This document shows positions 1 to 6,536 of a DNA stretch of 33,327 bases, piece after piece. A program made the position numbers and the translations under genes. Positions within the stretch are counted from its first letter, which is position 1; each line of letters opens with the position of its first letter. This DNA is from Candidatus Roizmanbacteria bacterium RIFCSPLOWO2_01_FULL_40_13 (GTDB lineage: Bacteria > Patescibacteriota > Microgenomatia > UBA1406 > GWC2-37-13). The notes beneath the pieces were generated by a model. That model had not been told where the DNA came from, did no database searches, and worked only from the letters and a program-made list of their open reading frames with translations. The stretch lies in NCBI GenBank assembly GCA_001789745.1, contig MGAN01000020.1:1-33327 (forward strand), in the 5' to 3' direction.

Positions 1-92
1 TGATAGCGAAGAGGTATGAGTTACTCAGTATATGCCCGTCTAAATCCGCTTTTTCGCTCCGGCGAGCTGTAAACTGGAGTAAGACGGGTATA
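1..92 (+). repeat. Two-hairpin dispersed element, copy 1
   Basis: The main imperfect stem-loop is at 29-92. Its left arm begins TATGCCCGTCTAA and its right arm is TAAGACGGGTATA. The centre (CCGCTTTTTCGC ... GAGCTGTAAA) resembles copies 2 and 5. The 5' flank GAGTTACTCAGTATA resembles the flank of copy 2. The window edge may cut the 5' part. The copy lies upstream of the tRNA-Val promoter. There is no T-run, so it does not look like an intrinsic terminator. Confidence 0.75.
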
Positions 93-108
93 GTTACGTT
101 AGAAACAT

Positions 109-137
109 TTGAACTTAAACAAGTTTTAAAATATAAT
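109..137 (+). promoter_or_regulatory. Sigma70-type promoter for tRNA-Val
   Basis: A -35 TTGAAC (109-114), a 17-bp spacer and a perfect -10 TATAAT (132-137) lie 22 bases before the tRNA. Transcription should start near 144. It is one of the best promoter matches in the window. Confidence 0.75.
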
Positions 138-159
138 TGATAGTTGACTGCAGAGGTTG

Positions 160-233
160 GGACTCGTAGCTCAGTTGGCTAGAGCGTTACATTGACATTG
201 TAAAGGTCAGAGGTTCAAGTCCTCTCGAGTCCA
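160..233 (+). tRNA. tRNA-Val (anticodon GAC)
   Basis: The cloverleaf is complete. The acceptor stem GGACTCG pairs with CGAGTCC. The anticodon stem TTACA/TGTAA encloses the loop TTGACAT, giving anticodon GAC. The T arm is AGAGG-TTCAAGT-CCTCT. The discriminator is A233. The 3' CCA is not encoded (the next bases are CAA), so a CCA-adding enzyme is needed. Confidence 0.95.
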
Positions 234-242
234 CAATCTAGT

Positions 243-270
243 TTGACACAGCTAAAATTAGTTTTAGAAT
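243..270 (+). promoter_or_regulatory. Promoter giving a leaderless transcript for the ORF at 277
   Basis: A consensus -35 TTGACA (243-248), a 16-bp spacer and -10 TAGAAT (265-270). The ATG at 277 is only 6 bases past the -10 box, so the start codon would sit at or next to the 5' end of the RNA. This is a likely promoter for the thrS-infC-rpmI-rplT run. Confidence 0.65.
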
Positions 271-276
271 AAAATT

Positions 277-585
277 ATGCTCGTAAAGAAAGATAAAATC
301 GAAATAGGCGAAATTGTTGGAAAAGTTGTAAATGCAATTGTCGAAAAGAAAATTTCTCCAAGATTTAAAAAAGTCTATGAAGATATGGTAGGTCTTTTTA
401 CTTTTACAAATGAGCGTATTGGTTTAATGAGCCTGGAAATTAAGGATTAACGGCGTGATATTAAAAAAATAGATGACAAGCTTACCGGAGTCAAAGATCA
501 CATAAAAGATCACCATATGATTATCAAGGAGCACGATAAACAAATTGAAGATTTAGAGCAAAAAGTTTTTGCAACTACTTCTTGA
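277..585 (+). pseudogene. Small coiled-coil protein gene split by an in-frame TAA
   Basis: Reading from ATG 277 gives 57 codons to TAA at 448-450. The same frame then continues open for 44 more codons to TGA at 583-585. The second half (RRDIKKIDDKLTGVKDHIKD ... IEDLEQKV) has heptad-like spacing and is clearly coding in character. One base change (TTA to TAA) between IKD and RRD would restore a single protein of about 102 residues. The final TGA overlaps the thrS ATG (TGATG), which suggests translational coupling when the frame was intact. Family unknown; short coiled-coil proteins of this general kind are common. The alternatives are a recent nonsense mutation, a sequencing error, or stop-codon readthrough. 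Confidence 0.6.
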
Positions 586-2327
586 TGGACAAAAGTCACT
601 TACAAAATCTTCGCCATTCTGCCGCTCATCTGTTAGCCGCAGCTGTTAAAGACCTTTATCATGGGGCTCAAAATGCTATCGGACCTGCCATAGAAAACGG
701 CTTTTATCAGGATTTTGATATGGGAAAATGGACAGTTTCCGAAGCTGATCTGCCAAAAATCGAAAAAAGAATGCGGGAAATGCTTAAGAAATGGGGTCCA
801 TTTGAAGAACAGGAAGTTACGGTTGAAAGAGCACTTAAAGACTTTAGGGATAATCCTTACAAAGTCGAACTTATAAATGATTTTGCCAAGGAAGGAAAAA
901 AAATAACAGAGAATAATCCCGGTAACTTTCTTGATCTTTGCAAGGGTGGACACAGTAAAAACCCAAAAGTTGAATTGAAAAATTTTAAGCTTCTTTCAGT
1001 TGCCGGTGCTTACTGGAAAGGTGATGAAAAAAAGAAAATGTTAACGCGAATTTACGGTACACTTTTTCCAACAAGAGAAGAACTGGATAAATATTTATGG
1101 CAGCTACAGGAAGCCAAAAAAAGAGATCACAGAAAACTAGGTCGAGAGTTGGATCTTTTTGTTATATCAGAGAATATAGGTAAAGGTTTGCCGCTACTAA
1201 CACCTAAAGGATACCAAATCCGCAGACAAATATTGGAATACGAATACAAATTAGAACAACAGTCGGGTTTTCAGCAAGTTTTTACTCCTCACCTAGCAAG
1301 ATCGGAGATGTACAAAAAGACTGGCCACTGGCAGCATTATCGTGATGTTATGTACGCTCCTTTCGGAATAGACGGTGACGAGTATGTGTTGAAGCCTATG
1401 AACTGTCCTCATCATTATATGATTTATGCCTCTAAACCCAGGTCGTACAGAGAGTTACCCATTCGATTATCAGAACCAGGAACTTGTTACCGTTACGAAA
1501 AAACTGGAGAGTTGGCTGGGCTTTTGAGAGTTAGAGCATTGAGCATAGACGATAGTCATATTCTCATGACCGACTCGCAAATAGAGTCAGAGTTCGCATT
1601 GTGCATCGCTATGGTGAAAAAAATGTTTACAGCATTTGCACTTAGAGATTTTTACGTACGCCTATCTCTGTCCGATCCGTCGGATGCTGTAAAGTATATT
1701 GCGGATTCCGCAACCTGGAAAAAAGCCGGTGATAAGCTTGAGAAAATCGTCAGGAATAATAAATTAAATTACAAAATAGCTAAAGGAGAGGCCTCTTTTT
1801 ATGGGCCAAAGTTAGACTTTATCGTCAAAGACTCTTTAGGTCGTGAGTGGCAGATGAGTACGCTTCAGCTTGACCTTTTTATGGCTAAGAGGTTAAATTT
1901 GGTTTATATTGATGAAAACGGTAAAGACGTAAATCCCGTCATTCTTCATCGAGGATTAACTGGTTCGATCGAAAGAACATTGGCTATTTTGATTGAACAT
2001 TTTGCCGGAGCTTTTCCTTTATGGCTATCCCCTGTTCAAGTCGCGATTTTGCCAATTTCAGATAAGCAAGTTGAATATTCGGATAAAATTAGGCAATTGT
2101 TGGAAGTAGAAGGAATAAGGGTTGAGCTAAACCCGGAAAACAAGACAATCGGTGCAAAAATCAGAGAATCTACCTTGCAAAAGATACCTTATATGGTTAT
2201 AATTGGTGCTGAGGAGATTCAAAGACTTTATATTTCGGTTAGAACCAGAGAAGGAAAAAATTTGGGAGTGATGAATATTAGTCAGTTCATCCAAAAATTA
2301 AAAGCACAAATTGAGAAGTTTCAATAG
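585..2327 (+). CDS. thrS: Threonine--tRNA ligase lacking the TGS domain
   Basis: Charges tRNA-Thr with threonine in the cytoplasm. The protein of 580 residues starts directly with the editing domain: zinc-site-like HSAAH (H11, H15) and later CKGGH (C119, H123). The class II catalytic core follows, with PMNCPHH (C274, a zinc ligand in this family), a divergent motif 2 (CYRYEKTGELAGLLRVRAL), DDSH (H325) and motif 3 HRGLTGSIERTL. A C-terminal HGTP anticodon-binding domain follows (PVQVAILPISDKQ). Full-length bacterial ThrRS is usually about 640 residues because of an N-terminal TGS domain, which is absent here. The frame has TTG at 582 and ATG at 585; I chose ATG, which overlaps the preceding stop. 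It is the first gene of a translation operon with infC, rpmI and rplT. Confidence 0.95.
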   Translation: MDKSHLQNLRHSAAHLLAAAVKDLYHGAQNAIGPAIENGFYQDFDMGKWTVSEADLPKIEKRMREMLKKWGPFEEQEVTVERALKDFRDNPYKVELINDFAKEGKKITENNPGNFLDLCKGGHSKNPKVELKNFKLLSVAGAYWKGDEKKKMLTRIYGTLFPTREELDKYLWQLQEAKKRDHRKLGRELDLFVISENIGKGLPLLTPKGYQIRRQILEYEYKLEQQSGFQQVFTPHLARSEMYKKTGHWQHYRDVMYAPFGIDGDEYVLKPMNCPHHYMIYASKPRSYRELPIRLSEPGTCYRYEKTGELAGLLRVRALSIDDSHILMTDSQIESEFALCIAMVKKMFTAFALRDFYVRLSLSDPSDAVKYIADSATWKKAGDKLEKIVRNNKLNYKIAKGEASFYGPKLDFIVKDSLGREWQMSTLQLDLFMAKRLNLVYIDENGKDVNPVILHRGLTGSIERTLAILIEHFAGAFPLWLSPVQVAILPISDKQVEYSDKIRQLLEVEGIRVELNPENKTIGAKIRESTLQKIPYMVIIGAEEIQRLYISVRTREGKNLGVMNISQFIQKLKAQIEKFQ

Positions 2328-2844
2328 ACCAAGACCTAAAAAAACTTTTTATATAATTAATCATCGGATTAATCATCCACAGTTAAGAGTAATTGATGCG
2401 GAAGGTAAGCAGATTGGGATATTAAGCAGATTTGAAGCTTTAAAACAAGCTCAAGATCAGGAAGTTGATCTCGTCTTGATCGCTCCAAATGCTAGTCCTC
2501 CTGTGGCAAAAATTATCGACTTAAAAAAATTTTTATATCAGGAAGGAAAAAGAATAAAAGAAGCTAAAAAAGGTATCAAAAAAAGTATCGTCAAAGATAT
2601 TAAATTATCCCTTTTTATAGCGCCGGCAGACTTCGATAGACTCATCAATAAAACCAGGAATTTCTTAAATGATGGTAATCAAGTAAGAATTAATCTGGTT
2701 TTTCACGGCAGGGAGATTGTCAAAAGATCCATGGGTTTTGATCTGGTTAATAAATTCTTGCAGACTTTGGAAGATATCAATATATCTAAAGAACCAAGAC
2801 TTATGGGAAGAATCATAAGTACGGTTGTTTCCAGAAAGAAATAA
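2311..2844 (+). CDS. infC: Translation initiation factor IF-3
   Basis: Binds the 30S subunit, keeps it apart from 50S and checks the start codon. The N-domain contains RINHPQLRVIDAEGKQIGILS, followed by LVLIAPNASPPVAKIID, then a basic linker. The C-domain includes VKDIKLSLFIAPADFDRLINK and ends EPRLMGRIISTVVSRKK. There is no ATG at the expected place. The only suitable codon before the conserved region is TTG at 2311, overlapping the last 17 bases of thrS and giving 177 residues. An AUU or AUA a few codons downstream is also possible, since infC in many bacteria uses a rare start codon for self-regulation. rpmI follows after one base. Confidence 0.93.
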   Translation: MRSFNRPRPKKTFYIINHRINHPQLRVIDAEGKQIGILSRFEALKQAQDQEVDLVLIAPNASPPVAKIIDLKKFLYQEGKRIKEAKKGIKKSIVKDIKLSLFIAPADFDRLINKTRNFLNDGNQVRINLVFHGREIVKRSMGFDLVNKFLQTLEDINISKEPRLMGRIISTVVSRKK

Positions 2845-2845
2845 T

Positions 2846-3043
2846 ATGACAAAACATCGGACCAGAAAATCAGCAGCTAAAAGGTTTAAGATAACTAAAA
2901 AAGGCAAGGTGTTACGCAGAAAACACTATTCAAGGCATTTGCGCGCTAAAAAGTCAAAAAAAAGAATAAGAAAACTTAAACAGATGCAACAGGTCAAAGG
3001 ACAATATCGAAAAAAGATCCGGAAAATGTTAGGAATTGGCTAA
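2846..3043 (+). CDS. rpmI: 50S ribosomal protein L35
   Basis: 65 residues, very basic, with the N-terminal L35 signature MTKHRTRKSAAKRFKITKKG and a core rich in Arg and Lys. The ATG at 2846 follows the infC TAA after one base. An upstream in-frame extension to 2825 runs into infC and does not fit the family. The infC-rpmI-rplT order is the classic bacterial arrangement, in which L20 often represses translation of the operon. I did not identify an L20 operator here. Confidence 0.95.
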   Translation: MTKHRTRKSAAKRFKITKKGKVLRRKHYSRHLRAKKSKKRIRKLKQMQQVKGQYRKKIRKMLGIG

Positions 3044-3047
3044 AATT

Positions 3048-3395
3048 ATGGTTAGAGTAAAATCAGGGGTTAATACCAGAAGAAGACATAAAAAAGTACT
3101 TAAACTGGCCAAAGGATACTGGATGACCAGGCACAAACAGTTTAAGAAAGCTAAAGAAGCTGTTTTACATAGCGGTGAGTATGCTTTTGCAGGAAGAAAG
3201 GATAAAAAGCGCGATTTCAGGAGACTTTGGATAACCAGAATAAGCGCAGCTACCAGATCTTTGGGGATGATTTATTCTACATTTACGCAAAAAATAGCCT
3301 CTAAAAAAATATCTCTGGACAGAAAAATCCTGGCGCAAATTGCCGTTGAATATCCTAAAGTTTTTGAAAAAATTGTTGAAAAAGTAAAGGTATAG
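3048..3395 (+). CDS. rplT: 50S ribosomal protein L20
   Basis: 115 residues. The N-terminal extension MVRVKSGVNTRRRHKKVLKL and the globular part (RDFRRLWITRISAATRSLG ... RKILAQIAVEYPKVFEKIV) match L20, an early 50S assembly protein. ATG 3048 is chosen over the in-frame TTG at 3036 because L20 normally starts MxRVK. It lies four bases after the rpmI stop. A GGAATTGG stretch ahead of the start is one of the few Shine-Dalgarno-like sequences in the operon. The gene ends just before the dispersed repeat at 3399. Confidence 0.95.
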   Translation: MVRVKSGVNTRRRHKKVLKLAKGYWMTRHKQFKKAKEAVLHSGEYAFAGRKDKKRDFRRLWITRISAATRSLGMIYSTFTQKIASKKISLDRKILAQIAVEYPKVFEKIVEKVKV

Positions 3396-3398
3396 TTT

Positions 3399-3506
3399 TG
3401 TCATCCTGAGGAAGCAACTGCTACCGAAGGATCTCTCGCAAAGGCGAGGGAAAGCGCAGGCAAGCTGCGAGATCCTTCCCCCGCCGAGGGCGGGATCAGA
3501 ATGACA
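3399..3506 (+). repeat. TGTCATCCTGA-type inverted repeat, copy A
   Basis: Ends TGTCATCCTGA and TCAGAATGACA are imperfect inverted repeats. Internal inverted segments GAAGGATCTCTCGC and GCGAGATCCTTC, plus a small palindrome CCCGCCGAGGGCGGG, lie between them. The element fills the gap between rplT and pheS and its right end is one base from the pheS ATG. It has the look of a non-coding miniature mobile element. Confidence 0.75.
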
Positions 3507-3507
3507 T

Positions 3508-4566
3508 ATGGAGCAATTAAACAAATATAAGATAGAATTCTCCCGTGAACTCAATTCAATTAAATCCCAATCGGACCTTGATAGTCTGCAAATAAAATAC
3601 CTAGGGCGAAAAGGAATCGTCAATTCCCTGCTTCAGTCTATTGATAAATTAAGACAAGAAGAGCGGAAAGAATTCGGGAAAAAGGTAAACGATCTTAAAA
3701 CTTCAATTAATCAATTAATTGATGCAATACGGCAGGAGTTGCTAAAAAATGCTGGTCCGGGAGAATTTATCGACGTGAGTCTGCCGGGAAAAAAATATCC
3801 ACGAGGAAGTCTCCACCTGGCAACCTACGCTATAGAAGAAATCAGTAAAATTTTCCAAAAAATCGGCTTCATTAGAATGTCTTATCCGGAAGTAGAATGG
3901 GAACATTATGCTTTCGACTCGCTCAACATGCCAAAAGAACATCCCGCACGGGATGACTTTGAGACTTTCTTTATTGACGCGCCTGAACACGAAAAATACG
4001 GAAAAATGGTATTGACTCCGCATACTTCTTCAGGCCAATTAAGAGAAATGCAAAGGGTCAAAAAGCCTCCCGTCAGGATGATAAATATCGCTAAATGTTA
4101 CCGACCTAACTGGGACACTTCGCATACTCCGATGTTTCATCAGTTTGAAGGTATGGTAGTCGATAAAGAAATCAATATCACTCATCTTAAAGGTACAATC
4201 GATTATTTTGCCAAGGAGTTTTTCGGAGCGAAAAGGGAAATACGTTTGAGACCCTTTCATTTTCAGTTCACCGAACCCTCGTTTGAAGTTGACATCACCT
4301 GTGGTATTTGCAGTGGTACAGGAGTTACGCGGAACCTTCAGGGTTCCGTTAAATGCCGCCTCTGCAAATCGGGTTGGCTCGAATTGGGAGGAAGCGGTAT
4401 GATCCATCCCAACGTCCTTAAGGCGGTAAACATCGATCCGGAGAAATTTTCGGGTTGGGCTTTTGGCATTGGAGTTGAGCGTGTTATAATGATGAAAGAA
4501 GACCTGAAACTCGATGATTTAAGGATAATGTATGAGAACGATATCAGGTTTTTAGAACAGTTCTGA
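3508..4566 (+). CDS. pheS: Phenylalanine--tRNA ligase alpha subunit
   Basis: Catalytic subunit of the alpha2-beta2 PheRS. The N-terminal coiled coil (about residues 1-80) is followed by the class II core: TPHTSSGQLREM, the motif 2 region INIAKCYRPNWDTSHTPMFHQFEG, the Phe-pocket segment FTEPSFEVDI and motif 3 GWAFGIGVERVIMM. Between FEVDI and the GGSGMIHP loop there is an insert with two CxxC pairs (C265, C268, C283, C286), which looks like a zinc knuckle. The usual E. coli-type enzyme lacks it. The start codon directly abuts the right end of repeat copy A, so the repeat supplies the whole upstream region. pheT follows after one base. Confidence 0.95.
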   Translation: MEQLNKYKIEFSRELNSIKSQSDLDSLQIKYLGRKGIVNSLLQSIDKLRQEERKEFGKKVNDLKTSINQLIDAIRQELLKNAGPGEFIDVSLPGKKYPRGSLHLATYAIEEISKIFQKIGFIRMSYPEVEWEHYAFDSLNMPKEHPARDDFETFFIDAPEHEKYGKMVLTPHTSSGQLREMQRVKKPPVRMINIAKCYRPNWDTSHTPMFHQFEGMVVDKEINITHLKGTIDYFAKEFFGAKREIRLRPFHFQFTEPSFEVDITCGICSGTGVTRNLQGSVKCRLCKSGWLELGGSGMIHPNVLKAVNIDPEKFSGWAFGIGVERVIMMKEDLKLDDLRIMYENDIRFLEQF

Positions 4567-4567
4567 T

Positions 4568-6529
4568 ATGAATATACGTATAACGCATAATTGGCTATTG
4601 GAATATTTAGACACGGACGCAAACCCCAGGGAAATTCAAAAATATCTATCGCTTTGTGGCCCTTCGGTTGAAAAAGTTGAACCATACGGGGACGACTTTG
4701 CGTATGATATTGAAATAACCTCAAATCGGGTCGATAGCGCGTCGGTGATGGGTATCGCCAGGGAAGCGGCGGCCATCCTCCCCCGTTTTGGCAAGAAAGC
4801 CTTATTCAGACATAAAAAATATAGAGAAGCGGAGCTTCCTGTAAATAATTTTACTTTGGCCATAGAAGATAAGCAAAAATTGTCAGCCAGAATTATGGCT
4901 GTAATTTTTGATCAGGTCAAGATAAAAGATTCTCCCGAATACATCAGGAAAAGATTAGCAGCGGTCGGAGTCAGGTCGCTTAATAACTTGGTTGATATTA
5001 CCAACTACGTTATGATTGAGACCGGCCACCCGGCCCATGTTTTTGATTTCGAACGGGTTAAGACGGGTAAGTTTATAATTCGTACGGCCAAAACCGGTGA
5101 AAAATTAGTAACTCTCGACAAGAAAAATTTTCTTCTCAAAGGAGGAGAAATTGTTTTTGACGACGGCACAGGCAGAATAGTAGATCTGCCCAGTATCATG
5201 GGAACCGAAAACAGCGTCGTGACAAATAAAAGCCAGCGTGTGATTTTTTTCATCGACAATATAGACCCTGTACTTGTTCGCAGAGCCTCAATGATTCATG
5301 GAATTCGAACCATGGCGGCTACCTATAATGAGAAGTCAATCGATCCGGAAATAGCCCAAACGACATTTTATCGGGGAATTGAACTTTTCGGAGAATTAGC
5401 AAATCCAAAATCAATCAGCCGTACGATTGACGTCTACCCGAATCCAACCAAGGTAAAGCAATTAAAGATCGGTTTGGAATTCATTCATTCTCGTATCGGA
5501 GTCCGTATTCCCGATAAAGATATCGTTTCCATTCTTAGAAATTTACAGTTCGGTACGGAATTAAAAGGAGATACTTTGCTTGTTGAACCTCCATCTTTTC
5601 GATCCAGAGACATGCACATACCGGAGGACGTGGTAGAAGAGATCGCGAGAATTTACGGTTACCATAATCTCCCAAGCAATCTCCAGCAGCCCGTTTTTGT
5701 CAAACAACCAAAAGCGGAAGAGAAATTTCTGGAATATCAATCCAAGATCAAATGGTTCTTGAAACATTTAGGATTGAACGAAATTATGAACTATTCGATG
5801 ATTTCCCGGGAAGCAATCGAGAAGGTCGGGTTGAAGATAGACGATCACTTGAAGATAAAAAACTCAATTTCCGAAGAAATCACCTATATGCGAACGCATC
5901 TGGGGTCTTCACTCATCCAGAATATAAAAAACAACGAAGGGAAAAGAGATCTGCTGAAATTTTTTGAGATTGCAAAAACCTATAAACCAAGAGAAAGCGA
6001 CTTACCGCTCGAGGAGTTTAAATTGGGAATCGCTACCAACAGCAATTTTTATGATATCAAAGGAATTTCCGAAGCGTTATTTCGGGAACTAAATTTGCCC
6101 GATTACGATTATGCCTCTTCGGACAACCCGCTATTAGATAAAAAACAGCAGGTTAAGGTGACAATCAACGGTACCAAATTGGGAACGTTGGGTACAATGG
6201 TCTTAAAATTTCGGCACCTGTTCGGAATTAAATCAAATGTCTGTCTGGCAGTTTTTGATTTTAATAATTTAATAAAGTACGCCAAAACAGTACCGAATTA
6301 CAAATCGATCAACCCTTACGCCGTCATAAAGTTGGATAAAACCTTTCAGTTGACGCCGAACTGCGCCTACAAGACGATAGCTAAAGCAGCAAATCAATCT
6401 GAATTGCTGCAAAGAGTCGACGTCGTGTCGGTTTATCAGAATAAGCTGACTTTACGCTTTTATTATGCTTCAACAAAAAGAAATTTAACCGAAGATGAAG
6501 CTAAAAAAGAATTGAGTAAAATTAGTTGA
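4568..6529 (+). CDS. pheT: Phenylalanine--tRNA ligase beta subunit lacking the OB domain
   Basis: Structural, tRNA-contacting and editing subunit of PheRS. 653 residues, against roughly 800 for typical bacterial PheT. The first 40 residues (ITHNWLLEYLDTD ... LSLCGPSVEKVEP) run straight into DIEITSNRVDSASVMGIARE, so the N-terminal EMAP/OB tRNA-binding insertion is missing. The B3/B4 editing region (SLNNLVDITNYVMIETGHP, HVFDFE), the B5 domain (VEPPSFRSRDMHIPEDVVEEIARIYGY, given here in two overlapping parts: VEPPSFRSRDMH and EDVVEEIARIYGY) and the catalytic-like domain are present. A divergent FDX-ACB domain ends the protein. Coupled to pheS (TGATATG). Its stop is 7 bases from the convergent PBP stop, with no clear terminator between them. 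Confidence 0.95.
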   Translation: MNIRITHNWLLEYLDTDANPREIQKYLSLCGPSVEKVEPYGDDFAYDIEITSNRVDSASVMGIAREAAAILPRFGKKALFRHKKYREAELPVNNFTLAIEDKQKLSARIMAVIFDQVKIKDSPEYIRKRLAAVGVRSLNNLVDITNYVMIETGHPAHVFDFERVKTGKFIIRTAKTGEKLVTLDKKNFLLKGGEIVFDDGTGRIVDLPSIMGTENSVVTNKSQRVIFFIDNIDPVLVRRASMIHGIRTMAATYNEKSIDPEIAQTTFYRGIELFGELANPKSISRTIDVYPNPTKVKQLKIGLEFIHSRIGVRIPDKDIVSILRNLQFGTELKGDTLLVEPPSFRSRDMHIPEDVVEEIARIYGYHNLPSNLQQPVFVKQPKAEEKFLEYQSKIKWFLKHLGLNEIMNYSMISREAIEKVGLKIDDHLKIKNSISEEITYMRTHLGSSLIQNIKNNEGKRDLLKFFEIAKTYKPRESDLPLEEFKLGIATNSNFYDIKGISEALFRELNLPDYDYASSDNPLLDKKQQVKVTINGTKLGTLGTMVLKFRHLFGIKSNVCLAVFDFNNLIKYAKTVPNYKSINPYAVIKLDKTFQLTPNCAYKTIAKAANQSELLQRVDVVSVYQNKLTLRFYYASTKRNLTEDEAKKELSKIS

Positions 6530-6536
6530 AGCTGAA

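Noticed and set aside
633-953. 106-codon open frame on the (-) strand inside thrS
   Set aside because: It lies wholly within a well-supported gene on the other strand and has no family features; ordinary antisense shadow.
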